NCBI RefSeq assembly: GCF_018873765.1
Contig: NC_057922.1
Location: forward strand, 65,682,755 to 65,746,754
From: Telopea speciosissima
Taxonomy: Eukaryota > Streptophyta > Magnoliopsida > Proteales > Proteaceae
Direction: 5' to 3'
DNA length: 64,000 bases
The position numbers and the translations under genes were made by a program. The notes beneath the pieces were generated by a model, which was given only the letters and a program-made list of their open reading frames with translations, did no database searches and had not been told where the DNA came from. Every line of letters begins with the position of its first letter. Positions within the stretch are counted from its first letter, which is position 1. Positions 21,988 to 33,631 of the stretch are shown here, in pieces.

Positions 21988-23218
21988 TGATGCAGGGGGA
22001 TACCTAGAAACTAGGGCTCCTACATGGGTTGCTACTTAGGACAACTAATGGGTTAAAACTCATAGGACAGCAGGTAACAGAAATGGGTAGCAGCAGCATA
22101 TACAGACTCATATGCATGAATAAAACATTGAAAAGTCTCTGCAATAATGAACAATACAGAATAGAACTCATAGCATCATTTCCACAAAGATTTGATGGGC
22201 AAAATGGGGAAGGGGAAACAATACATAAATTACCAAATCAAGTGCAGAGACCTTTCAATACTCTAAAAAGAAGTCATGCTGTACTAGTCCTAGGCATGCA
22301 TTCTAATAGAGAATAAGACATAAGGAAGTATGAAGAAGATGCACCAAAACTAACTGCAGTATAAGTGCATATCAGGTCAGAAAATAAAAGGGTTTCAGAT
22401 TCTTGATTAGTAAATATGATAGGGAGGGAAAGGGTGGTGATGAGCATACATTTGGGTAGGGGAATAGGGTAGGGTAGGTGATGTGATAAACAGAAAAAAA
22501 AAAAGAAGAAAAAAACTGAGCAGGCCTGGCTGGAGAAGAGGGGAAGAAGAAGGAGGGGGGGGGGGGGAAGAACAGAAATCACTTACCTGTTGTGCTGCCG
22601 GAACAAAGAAGGAGAGAAGAAGATGCTAATCCACTTGAGAGAGAGATGAAGAGGGGGGGGGGGGAAGACTGCTTCACGCAAGAAGGAAGAGGAGCTTTCA
22701 AGAGTCCACAAAGTTTTCATTTTTTCATTCAACATTCCTGGCCGAATGGCCTATTACACCATTAAATAGAAACAAAACAATAAAAAAAGGCCTAACTAGG
22801 CTGTTGATTGGGCACATAGTCCAACAACCCAGGGGAAAGTGCCAAAAAGCAAAAAGTACAATCTGTTCCAAGTGGGCCTGGGCCTGGACTATGGCTTAAA
22901 TAACTTAAAGATTAACCCCAAGTGGGTCTGGGCCGGGGCTTGGATTACATAAGACTAAAAAAAAAAACTGAACCAAATACTAACCCAAATTGAACCAAAC
23001 CAAAAATTACACAAAGTAATTGACCCAAATATGAACCAAAAACAGATCTGGACCAGCAGAGAATTTGGGCCAGCACTATCAAGGAGCTTCAACACCACAA
23101 ACCATATCGAAAGAAGTCCCCATCCAACCAAAGGGAGCTCGATCCCAAATGTAGCTGCCTACGCAATCTCCTTTGGTATACTTTTAAATCCTTAGGAATG
23201 GTGCTGATGTCCTCATCA
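21988..23218 (-). repeat. Gypsy 5' LTR
   Basis: 1231 bp, TGATGCAGGG...CCTCATCA, partner of 10708-12297. It contains repeated GTGGGTCTGGGCC-type motifs and a G-run near 22556. Confidence 0.93.
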
Positions 23219-24323
23219 GGGATTAACATATGTCAAAGGAAGTTTGTCCTTGACTTGTTGACAGAGACAGGAATGTTAGGCTGCAAACCAGCAAGTTCCC
23301 TGATTGAGTAGAACCACAAACTAGGAGAAGATTGTGGTCCCTCTCTTGTTGATTCGGGAAAGTACCAGAGATTAGTAGGGAAGCTTATTTATCTTTCCAT
23401 GACATGCCAAGATATTTCCTATGCAGTGGGAGTGGTGAGCCAATTTATGCATGCCCCCCAAAAGTGGCCACTTGGATGTTGTCTATCGTATTCTCAGATA
23501 TTTGAAGTCATCTCTAGGGAAAGGACTGTTGTATGCCAATCATGACCACGTGAGAGTGGAAGGTTTTACTGATGTTGATTGGGCTGGCTCCATCACAGAC
23601 ATGAGATCTACCTCTGGCTATTGTACCTTTGTGGGAGGTAATTTGGTCACATGGAGAAGCAAAAAACAGCCTGTTGTAGCTAGATCCAGTGCAGAGGTAG
23701 AATTTAGGGCCATGACTCATGGAGTATGTGAAGTCATCTGGCTACAAAGATTAGTTCATGAATTGGGTTTTGATACTACAGGCCCCATGAGACTCTCCTG
23801 TGACAACAAGGCAGCAATCAGTATTGCTCACAATCTAGTGCAACATGACAAGATCAAGCATGTTGAAGTGGGCTGACATTTCATCAAGGAGAAGATAGAC
23901 TCTGGCTGCATTTGTACCCCCTTTGTGAAGACTGGTGATCAACTGGCAGACATCTTCATCAAAGGGCTCACCTCCCTTCAGTTTGGTACCCTTTTATGCA
24001 AGCTGGGAATGCATGATATTTATTCTCCACTTTGAGGGGGAGTATTGGAGATATTAAATATTCTGGTCTAAGGGTATTTTAGGAACTAGTTTAGTTCCAA
24101 TAGTCCTATTATGTATTTTCATCTTTTTTCCCTTTTTTACCTTTTACCTCCCTAGGGAGGTGGACGTAATTTATTTATCATTTGTAATGAAGTAATATAG
24201 CTGAGTGAAGAAGTCTCTCCAACTCAAGACATTACAATCGTAACATTCTTCCTTCTCTTCCTCTCTTCTTTTTCCTTCTCCAACTTCTTCTCCTTCTCTT
24301 GCTTACCTAACCTAAAATCCAAC
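23219..24323 (+). mobile_element. Copia A, right part (RT end, RNase H, 3' LTR)
   Basis: Resumes the RT at GGGATTAACATATGTCAAAGG, continuing the frame interrupted at 10707. RNase H follows (FTDVDWAGSITDMRSTSGYC, CDNKAAISIAHN) to about 24030. A TAG stands in the RT tail near 23310 and a TGA near 23874. After a polypurine tract TTTGAGGGGGAG comes the 3' LTR, about 24044-24323, starting TATTGGAGATATT (probably TG mutated to TA) and ending AAATCCAAC. Its LTR carries the palindrome ACCTCCCTAGGGAGGT at 24146-24161. It abuts copia B gag on the right. Confidence 0.9.
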
Positions 24324-24330
24324 CCTCAGA

Positions 24331-25280
24331 TGTCATAGAGTGAGCCCTTGCTCCTCCTCGCATGCTTCCACAGGCACTAGATGAACCACCACGCATACCA
24401 GGGGGCTGTCCATAAAGATCCCAACACCTGTCCTTGTTGTGCCCAAGCTTTCCACAGTGATCACATTTAAACCTCTCACGGTGATCTCCACGAGTTGGCC
24501 CTTGGCCTTTCCCCCCACTTTTCCAGTCTTTGTGGGAACTAGAAACAAGAGCAAACCTCTCTGTTGATGGTGCAATATCCATAGTTGTTCTCCTGGTTTC
24601 CTCACTTTGCAAGTAGCTGCACAATTCTTCCAGAGATGGAAAGGGAGATCTCCCTAAGATTTGCAAGCGAAGAGGCTCAAATTCTGGGTTAAGACCACCA
24701 AGCAAAATAAGGATCCTATCCTTTTCTTGGCTCCTGTAGATCTTTGCCTCATCATCAGAATTGGACAGCTGGAGGTTGCTATAGTGATCATATTCCTCCC
24801 ACAAGCTAATAACAGTGTTGTAGCAGTCAGAGATACTCCTATCACCCTGTTTCATATGGATGATTTTTTGGAGGATTTGATATACTTTTGTTGCATCACC
24901 AACTCTATCGAAAACCTTGGAGACACTGTCCCAGATATCTTTTGCAGTCTCCTTACTTATAAACCTCCTACCTATCTCAGGTTTCTTGGAGAATATTAGC
25001 CTAGTCATAACAGAGGAGTTCTCAGTCTCCCACTTGAGATAGCCTGGATCAGTTGTATTAGGAGCTTTGATAGACCCAGTAATGTATCCCAACTTTCCCC
25101 TACTGCGTAGAGGCAACTTCACAGAATGGGACCAATCCAACTAGTTGGTATTGACCAACTTCACAACAGAGATTTGGGTGTTTGGGTTATCAAAAGAAGC
25201 CATAGTAGGGAAACCACCACTGAAACTGCTAGCTGGAGCTGGTCCACTGACCTCAGTACTGCTCCTAGATACGGTGGACG
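24331..25280 (-). pseudogene. Copia B gag (truncated)
   Basis: A nearly complete UBN2-type gag: KPEIGRRFISKETAKDIWDSV, ISLWEEYDHYSNLQL, LLGGLNPEFEPLRLQ and knuckle CDHCGKLGHNKDRC. One TAG replaces a Tyr codon upstream at about 25141 (the N-terminal part lies at 25143-25280). The frame is open from 25140 down to the copia A junction, where six foreign residues are added from the LTR. Confidence 0.85.
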
Positions 25281-26059
25281 TAGTCCCAAAAAACTCAACT
25301 AATCAGAATAGAGCCTTGCAACACACAAACAGTTGCAGCCATACACAACAGGAATTAAATCCAGCAAACAGAGGGCAAATACTCTACCCCAAACAGTTGC
25401 AGCCACACACAACAGGAATTAAACCCTTGATAAATATCTTGTACACAACTTCAGCCAACAATGGGAAACAAATCGACAAGCAGCAGCCCAGCTAACAAGT
25501 AATCCGAGGGCACATCCTTGAAGAAAAATTGCAACTAACACTCAACATGAGCTGTGGTTCCATTCCATAATAACCAAAGCATTCAAATAGATGGCAAAAG
25601 AGACTATTCCACTCATTACAGCTACCAAGGCACTCAGAGAAAGGAAGAAACAGAATCTGCCGATGCCTGAAGTGCAGCACTGATTGGAGTTATGCTCTTC
25701 GACCAGCTCCTCTTAGGAACTGAGCTGTTGGGGGTCTAAAAGGGGACCCTCAGGCCATTCAAAGGCTTCAGTCCTCATCCCAATAGGTGAGGAGATGAGA
25801 GAGAGATGGGCAGAAGACTCTCCAGGCTGGCGGTAATGTTCTGTCCAGCTTCTAGGTTCAAATTCTTTTTGTAAGCTGGGAATCTTCCTCCATTGCTGTA
25901 GGTTTGAAAGAAACAGCTCCAAGGAATGAAATATGTGAGGTATTTCACATAATACAGCCTCTAATGGAACCCTCTACCTTTCTAGGGTCCCAAGAAGAGG
26001 TAAAGAAGACAGCCAAGTCTTAGTCGACTCTCAAACCAGTGAAAGAACTGCTCTGATAA
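25281..26059 (-). other. Copia B untranslated leader
   Basis: Between gag and the primer site. It contains a short direct repeat (CAGTTGCAGCCA near 25331 and 25395 with CACAACAGGAATTAAA following each). No gene was seen. Confidence 0.6.
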
Positions 26060-26248
26060 TCGAATGTGTGTTGAGTAATCCTCAACACCCATATTTACTT
26101 ACATTAATCATTTCTAAGAATTACATAGACCTACCTAGGGAGGTGAATAGAAATAAAGAAGAAATAACAAAAAAATACAACTTAGCCATGTCTAATAAGA
26201 AGACAATGACAGAACTACCCTTATACAACTATTCCAATAACTCTAACA

Positions 26249-26770
26249 GTTACATGGGAAGCCCGTTGATTTTGAGGCGAAACGAGGCCGGAGGAAGCTC
26301 AAACCGAAGGCCAATCTGACTGAAGCCACTGCTCCTACTGCTACAATCCCCTCTATTGATACTGGTTTTACTCTGGATGAGATAATAGCCCTCCGTCGCA
26401 TGCTCCAGCCACCTTCTGTTGCACCTTCCACGGCATCTGCTGCCTCATCTAATTCTTACTTTGCCTCAGGTATTCCGGTCGGTAGTCATTGTGCATCAAC
26501 AGTCTCTAGTCCTTGGACCATAGACTCCTGTGCCATTGACCACATGACTGGCTCCTCTCATGTATTTTATCATTATTCTTCGTGTTCTGGCAGAGATACT
26601 TTTTGGGCAGCGAATGATTCCCTTTCTCCCATTCATGGAAAGGGTTCCATTCACTGCTCTCCTACCATTACCCTAAATTCTGTTTTGCATGTTCCTTCCT
26701 TTCCTACTAATCTTCTTTCCATTAGTAGTCTAACCAAAGATTTAAACTACAAAATAACCTTCTTTCCTTC
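26249..26770 (+). pseudogene. Copia C fragment (gag end and protease)
   Basis: 522 bp of a different copia lineage on the plus strand. It starts in the HGKP motif just after the zinc knuckle, runs through a Pro/Ala-rich spacer to the protease motif TIDSCAIDHMTG, where the usual catalytic-site Gly is Cys, and ends in LHVPSFPTNLLSISSL. Copia B adjoins it on the left and the LTR of D on the right, each interrupting it mid-codon. Neither distal remainder is in the window. Confidence 0.85.
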
Positions 26771-27010
26771 TGTTGGCAGAACCATGGGTAGGAAAGAGAG
26801 AATTAGAGAATGGAATAGCTTAATTCATTGATAAGTAAGCCCCTCTATTTATAATAGAGGAGAAAGTTACAAAGGGACTGAAATAGATAGAATTACCCCT
26901 TAACTAGCTGACTCTATAAGAGCAACAACTTAATCCTAATATCATAAGAATAAATCTACCCCAAAAGGACCAGAATACCCCCACGGTATTCTGGATTACA
27001 TATTCCAACA
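26771..27010 (-). repeat. LTR of element D (3' LTR, minus strand)
   Basis: 240 bp with perfect inverted ends TGTTGG...CCAACA, followed at 27011 by CTCCCCCTCAAG, the complement of a polypurine tract. This gives minus orientation with the LTR at the element's 3' end. It interrupts copia C. No partner LTR was seen up to 30090. Confidence 0.82.
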
Positions 27011-28600
27011 CTCCCCCTCAAGCTGGATTATACATATAAGTAAAGAAGGAGGATCCAACTTGATCTAATAAGAAAGAAAAAAAAACTCCATAATAATGCT
27101 AACACTCCCCCTCAAGTTGGCGCATACAAGGCACTAATGTCCAACTTGAACAAAACGGGATGAAACAAAGTTGCAGCAGAGTCCATATTGACAGATGAAT
27201 GCAGCTCCCAAACAAACCTTCAAGAACTTGAAAAATAGATCTTCAAAACCTGGGCAGACTTGATCAGCAAACTGGGACTGAAATGTCTTCCAAAAAAGGT
27301 AGCTTTCACCAATCTTCTATAACTGTCCAGTGATGAATCTCTGACTGATAATCTTGAAGATAAGCAACTAGGGCAGCAAGCAGCAGAAACAAATGAATTA
27401 GGCAGCGGAAATGATCAACCCAACTGTAGATCATCAAATAGGCAGGCAATAACCAAACATCTTCAATACTCTTCATCTCCCCCTCACGGAAAACTCAACC
27501 CAATAATGAAGGATACCCAATAGCAATGGTGGAGAAGACTGGTCTTCTATATTTTGCACCAATGTTCCTACAAGTTTTGCTTTCTGCAATGGCTGCAGGT
27601 GTATTGTACATAATCCCCCCCCTCACGTGTAGTAGTACACCTGGACAAATAACGGAGATATAAGAAATAGTGCAAAAGTATAATATTCTAGAATTTTTCA
27701 AAAGATGCTAAGGGTAATGGAAAAGGAAGAAATGGCAATTTAGAGAATACCACAAACTTCCAAAGTGGTTATGGGTATATGCCAAAGGTATGGTATGGGA
27801 GGTGGTGAAGTGAAAAAAAGAGCAATGGGATAGTAAATCACAGAGAAAAACAATGCAACCTATAAATTGTCAACCATCTTCAAACGATCAAACAAACTCC
27901 TTAGATGAAAACTCCTGCAAGGGAGAGACACCAAACTCCAATATTCAAATCTGATAAGTAAACAGATCTGATTTGAAGTAAAGAAAGACTCCAAACTTCA
28001 AGGCTTGATCAATCTTCAAACACGGAAGAACCAATGTGCAAAACTCCAATTTGTAAACTCCCACGTGCTAAATAGAACTGACGAAGATATCTGGGCAAAA
28101 TTGATGTAATAAACTTCAAAAACTTGGATCAGATCTGAATTGGTGAACAATACTAGGATCAAGCTCTCGAAGTAAGCTGAATTTAAAACAGTAGAGAAAA
28201 CTTCACACAACTGAATAGGTTCGTAGTTGCAACCAATAACTATGGAACACACTGTTGTAATCCCAAATAAACTGATCTCCAGGGTAGTAGATTCGAGTCT
28301 TCAACAATGAAGAAATTCGATCTTCAACAGTAGGATACTCGGTCTCAAGAATAAGGCAGCAGTAGTCCTCATAAAGGCAGCAGTAACATGTCAACCAATT
28401 ATGTTTATAGAAGCCAATCAATAGAACCAACAAGGTATGTAGTAAAGCTCAATAGAACCACCAAGTATAAGATAAATAACCCAACAAATCCATAGGTAGT
28501 TGAAGTAGCCAGCCACATAGGAACCAGTAAAAGAATAGGTTGATAGTTGGAGAAATCGAGCCATAAGAGTATAGTGTTTTGGGAAGCAACAATGCCCTGT
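27011..28600 (-). mobile_element. Element D interior, non-coding LTR-element remnant
   Basis: No conserved domain is recognisable. A second polypurine-type block CTCCCCCTCAAGTTGGCGC occurs at about 27106, 95 bp after the first and also preceded by CTAACA, suggesting two overlapping element ends. The rest is AT-rich with repeated CCAAACTCC and CTTCAA motifs. It could be a large non-autonomous LTR element or an eroded copia leader. Confidence 0.45.
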
Positions 28601-28639
28601 TCATTCACATGTGATTACGACCCCTTCTCTACAGTTTCA

Positions 28640-29590
28640 GTACACGCCCCTTGTCAACAACCGCTGGATCTTCTGGCCCTACCAATGCCTCTGGCCCTCA
28701 ATTTCTAACCCCACTTGCAATCGATTTTTTTGGGCAAGCGTCAACACCATGCCTAAGCTTTGAACATCCCATGCAGTATAACGGCTTGCGCTGAAACACC
28801 ACTTTCTGGAAAAATCATGAATCTCCACACCCAATTGAAACATGATCCGGTTGTTCTACACGCAAGTCCACTTCCACACAAGCCCTGGCAGCAACCGTTC
28901 GGGTACACCCCATCGTAGCCCCGTCAATTTTCAAAACCTTCCCAACCATTCTTGCTATCGGACAGAAGAAATTACCCTGGTACAAATTAATAGGACGACC
29001 GGGGAACAAAACCAAATAGGGTCCACCAGCGATTCTAACCCCATCTTGAAGGATTGAAACCATTTAAAAAATATGAAAGAGAAACCATTAATAAAAACTT
29101 GTTCCTTGAGCCAAACTCTAATGTAATCCGAGTGGTACAAGAAGAGAAAGAGTAGGTGCCTTGGATTAAGTGGCGTGATAACGACATCCACCGCAAGATG
29201 GAATTTAGCCTAGAGAAACCTTTTAATATCAGAGATTGAAGGACGACCATACAAACACTTCGCAATCAATGCCGACTAGAACGACACTTCAGATCTAGCA
29301 ATCTCTTCAGCAGGGAAGAAAATTGCAGGAGCGCTAAGGTGAGTACAGGGCAACTTGACATCCATGCTTGGAGTCTTGAAGGAAGCAAATTGCGAGACCA
29401 CAACCGCAAAGGACCATGGAGCCCCATTACTCTAGCCAACCAAGTGCATACCAACATCGCTAGAACCTACCCCTACCGCCGGCGACGATCGATCAGGGGG
29501 AAGATCCTCCCTGTCCCAAGGAGGATCGGGCATCACAACCCTAACAGAAAACTTTCTAACATGCACCTGCAAAGCCCCCTTCTGCTAACA
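28640..29590 (-). pseudogene. LINE ORF1 remnant (DUF4283 and CCHC knuckle)
   Basis: Minus-strand blocks in shifted frames. FHLAVDVVITPLNPRHLLF and VFINGFSFIFFKWFQSF resemble the DUF4283 domain of plant L1 ORF1 proteins. MVGKVLKIDGATMG...ARACVEVDL is its second half (29063-28815). CMGCSKLRHGVDAC near 28760 is a C-x2-C-x4-H-x4-C zinc knuckle. ORF1 binds LINE RNA. No ORF2 follows, so this is an isolated fragment, not part of the LINE at 3753. Confidence 0.75.
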
Positions 29591-29599
29591 TGCACCTTT

Positions 29600-30089
29600 C
29601 AAACCCGTGACTCTATCCTGTATTGGATAGTTTTTTTTTGTGGTAAAAGGAAACTCAACTTTGTGTAATTTTGTTAAATAAAATAATAAATGGGTAGTTT
29701 GGTAAAAGGAAGCCGAATAATGTAATCTTGTAATTTTCCCAAAAATAAGGGAAATTTTCAAATATTCAGGAATAGTAGATGACCTTAGGATCGTGGGCGT
29801 GTGGGGTATACCCGTGGTGTAGAAAAACTTTCTCCCATTCACGAAGTAAAAATTGTACAAATCTTATCCCAATGAAAGTCCTTGTGTATTTCAGTAATGT
29901 GAAAGAGTTTTCTGTTCGGGAATGTGGTCAATGAGAATGCGTGCAGAAGCATCAATACTCAATAGGGTGAGATTTCTGCCTTTCACGGGACAGGGCCGTC
30001 ATTTTGCCGAACCATGTGTGTTTGGGCACAGGAGCCACGCTACCGGACAAAATCAAGTAATGAAGAAGTCGGGAAGATAATCAAGTAAT
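29600..30089. promoter_or_regulatory. Displaced upstream DNA of PPR copy 2
   Basis: Copia E has target duplications GTAAT at 30085-30089 and 41303-41307, so before that insertion this stretch lay directly upstream of 41308 and the PPR start at 41544. It is AT-rich with no ORF of note. One part (about 29690-29760) resembles the PPR 3' flank at 2470-2540. It is the likely original distal promoter; promoter elements were not individually resolved. Confidence 0.5.
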
Positions 30090-30381
30090 AGTTAAAGCTT
30101 CAATGGATTGATTCTAATGGAAGATTAAGGAGTTAACAGCAAGGAGGAAGAAGAAGGGAAGAAGAGAAGAAGAAGAAGAAAAGAGAAGAAGAGTTGGGCG
30201 AGAATCGGTTGTGTGTTGAGAATCCATATTACTTCATTAATAAACTCTTTTAAATTATACAGGCCTCCCTAGGGAGGTAAAAGGAAATAAAATAAGAACA
30301 AGAAAAATACAACTTAGTCATGTCTTCTAACAGGACAATGACAGAACTACCCTTATGTAAGATATTCTAACAACTCTAACA
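30090..30381 (-). repeat. Copia E 3' LTR
   Basis: 292 bp; on the minus strand it starts TGTTAGAGTTG and ends GCTTTAACT. It contains the palindromic core CCTCCCTAGGGAGG at 30264-30277 and a GAAGAA-rich stretch near 30145. Confidence 0.92.
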
Positions 30382-30388
30382 CTCCCCC

Positions 30389-31770
30389 TCAAGCTGGAGA
30401 ATAAATTTCATACATTCCTAGCTTGCACAATAGGGTACTAAATAGACTAGGAGTGAGACCCTTGGTGAAGATATCTGCTACTTGATCACCTGCCTTCACA
30501 AAGGGAGTACAAATGCACCCAGAATCTAGCTTCTCTTTAATGAAGTGACGATCAACCTCAATATGCTTGGTTTGATCATGTTGAACCGGATTATGGGCAA
30601 TGCTTATGGCAGCTTTGTTGTCACAATAAAGTCTCATTGGCCCTTCAGTTGTAAAGCTCAAGTCTTGAAGAAGCCTCTTCAGCCACATAAGCTCACACAC
30701 TCCATGAGCCATGACTCTAAACTCGGCCTCTGCACTGGATCTAGCTACAACTAGTTGTTTCTTGCTCCTCCAGGTAACTAGATTACCACCCACAAAGGTG
30801 CAGTATCCAGAAGTGGATCTCCTATCAGAGACTGAACCAGCCCAATCAGCATCTGTGTAGCCTTCAATCTGCAAATCGTCATGCCTGGCAAATAGAAGAC
30901 CTTTTCCTAGACAGGATTTCAAATATCTAATGATGCGATACACTGCATCCACATGTCCACTCTTGGGAGCATACATGAACTGACTCACCACCCCAACTGC
31001 ATAGGAGATGTCTGGTCGAGTTAAGGAGAGATAGATTAGTTTCCCAACTAATCTTTGGTACTTACTTGCATCTATAAGAGAAGAGCCACATTCATCACCA
31101 AGTTTATGATTCGGATCAATGGGGGAAGTGGCTGGTTTGCACCCCATCATCCCTGTCTCTTTCAAAAGATCCAAGACAAATTTCCTTTGGCAAATGTGGA
31201 TTCCTTTCCTTGATCTAGATACTTCAATCCTCAAGAAGTATTTCAAGAGTCCAAGGTCTTTGATCTCAAACTGTTTAGCCAGATAAGACTTCAATCTGTT
31301 TATCTCAGCAACATCATTCCCAGTTACCACGATGTCATCAACATAGACAATGAGAGTTGTAACTGTACCATTACTCCTCCTGATAAACAAGGTGTGATCA
31401 GCTTGACTCTGATAATACCCTTTCTTTAGAATGGCTTGTCTAAATCTCTCAAACCAGACCTTAGGGGACTGCTTGAGGCCATAGAGAGCTTTCTTCAAGA
31501 GACACACTTTCCCTTCAGCTGAGGGACACTTAAGACCAGGTGGAGGCTGCATGTACACTTCTTCTGCTATGTCTCCATGAAGAAATGCATTCTTCACATC
31601 CAATTGGTACATTGGCCAATCTTTATTGGCTGCCACTGAAAGAAGAACCCTGATTGAGTTATGCTTGGCTACAGGGGCAAAAGTCTCCTTGTAGTCAATG
31701 CCATACACCTGACTATACCCTTTTGCAACCAGCCTAGCTTGTACCTTTCCACTATACCATCGGATCTATA
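30389..31770 (-). pseudogene. Copia E reverse transcriptase and RNase H
   Basis: A 439-codon open minus-strand frame (31708-30389). It has YQLDVKNAFLHGDIAEEVYM, the catalytic YVDDIVV, GCKPATSPIDPNHKLG, and RNase H with YTDADWAGSVSDRRSTSGYC, CDNKAAISIAHN and EVDRHFIKEKLDSG. This is the best-preserved pol domain in the window. Just upstream a 1-bp deletion (near 31735) breaks the link to the preceding part, so it cannot be made as part of a polyprotein. Confidence 0.9.
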
Positions 31771-33480
31771 TTTGATTGTATAGACCCATCTGCATCCAAT
31801 TGGAGTTCTCTACCTAGGAAGATCAACTAGTGTCTAAATATTGTTCTTCTCTAGAGCCACCATTTCCTCGGTCATTGCTTGCATCCATTTTGGATCGGAT
31901 AAGGCCTCTGTGACATTTTTGGGAATGGAAGAAGACTCTAGAGCAGTGGAAAAAGCAATACCTGTAGGAGAAATGGAGTCATATGAAACAAACTGGGCTA
32001 TGGGGTTAGTACAGGCTCTCTTCCCTTTTCTCACAGCAATGGGAAGATCTAATTCATAAGGAGGGGAATTACCTGACTGAGGAGGATGAGACTGAGGATG
32101 TGGATCCAAAGAGGGGTTTTGGCAGGGTTGCTTATACTATGGTTGCTTCCCTTTTTCCTTCAACAAGCATTTACCCCTTGTGAATACACCATCTTCTTTG
32201 AATCTTATTCCCTTGTATTCTTTTTTTCTGCTAGCATCACCATCACTACTAGCATCAATATCAACAACACCATCAGCATCATCAACAACATCCACTTCTT
32301 TGTACTTTCCAATATCAAATAGGAATGGGGAAGTGGAGGTAGGCAAAGGAGATAGAAAGGGAATGACATCAGCATTCTGTTCACTGTTAGTACTCTCCCC
32401 CTGAACAGAATGTTGGGGGGAAGAAAAAACAAGGGATGGACTCAAAGAAGGTGACATCTTTGGAGAGAAGTCGCCTTCGGGAAGGAGGATGGTAGCACTT
32501 ATACCCTTTGGTTGAATCAGAGTAGCCCAAGAAGATGCACTTGAGAGCTTTGGGATCAAGCTTGGTACGGGCTGATTTGTTGACATGAACATAACAAACG
32601 CAACCAAAGACTTGTGGAGTGAAGGAGAAAACTGAGGATTGAGGAGAAAGAAGAGCTAGGGGGGACTTGGAGCCAAGGAGTGGAGTGGGCGTCCGATTAA
32701 TAAGAAAGGCAGCGGTAAGAAGTGCATCAGACCAGAAGGTCTTAGGCACATGCATACCAAAGAGAAGACCTCTGATGACTTCCAGCAAATGGCGATTTTT
32801 GCGCTCAGCCACCCCATTTTGTTGTGGGGTGTCAACACAAGCCATTGATGGATGATGCCATTATCGGTAAAGAACTGTTGGAGCCCCCCATACATGTACT
32901 CACCCCCCTTATCAGACCTAACAAGTTGGATTCGAGTACCAAACTGAGTACGGATAAGTTGATAAAAATCCTTAAAAGCATCACAAATATCGCTCTTTTG
33001 TTTCAACAAAACAGTCCAAGTAGATCGAGAATAGCCATCCACAAATGAAACGAAGTAACGAAATCCAAACAAAGAAGTAGTAGGGGAAGGCCCCCAAACA
33101 TCAGTATGAACAAGAGCAAAAGGTGCAGTAGATCTATTACCACGATAAGGGTAAGAAGTACGACAATGTTTAGCAAAAATACAAGATTCACACTGAAAAA
33201 CATAAGATGAAGGGAAAGAAGTAAACAAGTGGGGTAACTGTCTCCTCATAACAACAAAAGAGGGATGACCCAAACGGTGATCCCAAAGCATAACAGACTC
33301 CAAAGTACTACGGTCACTCCGACCACAAACATAGGCTACAACAGTAGATTGAGCAGGTAACCGTGGCTCAAGAAGGTAGAGTCCTCCTTTCTCAGTCCCA
33401 TTGCCAATAACCCTCTTTGTCTCCAAATCCTGAAATACACAATAGGAAGGAAGGAAAGTGATACAACAATGTGAGGATTT
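31771..33480 (-). pseudogene. Copia E integrase region
   Basis: Minus strand. 33480-32850: GAG-pre-integrase (LWDHRLGHPSFVVMRR) and the integrase core (HTDVWGPSP, FVDGYSRSTWT, RSDKGGEYMYGGL). A frameshift near 32850 follows, then DTPQQNGVAERKNRHLLEV and PKALKCIFLGYSDSTKGY to 32400, and an acidic linker with further shifts. A stop near 31834 precedes the RT start. The hAT insertion at 33481-38761 cuts the frame just upstream of LTKSSHCC. Confidence 0.88.
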
Positions 33481-33558
33481 GGTGAGATCATGGTTCAAAA
33501 TCTCGCGATATTTCGTATATCTCGAGCTTACCGAGATGCGAAATCAGGTCAAAATGAA

Positions 33559-33631
33559 AAAATACCATATTTCGTCGATATCTCGACGATATCTCGATAT
33601 CTTACGAGATATCGACGAAATATGGTATTTT
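33559..33631. repeat. Perfect 27-bp hairpin in the hAT left subterminal region
   Basis: Arms 33559-33585 and 33605-33631 are exact reverse complements around a 19-bp spacer that itself contains ACGATATCTCGATATC. It is built from the GATATCTCG motif found in the terminal repeats. Such clusters are transposase-binding regions in other hAT elements. A 13-bp counterpart lies at 38649-38681 on the right. Confidence 0.9.

Larger units (their letters stand above)
10708..23218 (-). mobile_element. Ty3/gypsy chromovirus-type element, minus strand, nested in copia A
   Basis: Complete at both ends. It has direct LTRs at 10708-12297 and 21988-23218, both beginning TGATGCA and ending CATCA, and a 5-bp target duplication GGAAT (10703-10707) / GGGAT (23219-23223) with one mutation. 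Removing it restores the copia A reading frame exactly. Read on the minus strand, the order is 5' LTR, tRNA primer site, gag, protease, (deletion), RT, RNase H, integrase, chromodomain, 3' LTR. It carries copia F inside its protease region and a 355-bp hAT-type MITE inside its 3' LTR. By eye the LTRs differ by about 4% plus indels, so it is older than copia F. Confidence 0.95.
24324..26248 (-). mobile_element. Copia B, 5' part, minus strand
   Basis: Read right to left: 5' LTR about 26060-26248 (plus-strand end ATAACTCTAACA), an initiator-Met-type primer site beside it (plus GCTCTGATA at 26050-26058), a 770-bp leader, then gag until copia A interrupts it at 24323. The LTR and gag belong to the same family as copia E. 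Its 3' half should lie left of copia A but is absent, so it was deleted together with the 5' half of A. Confidence 0.85.
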
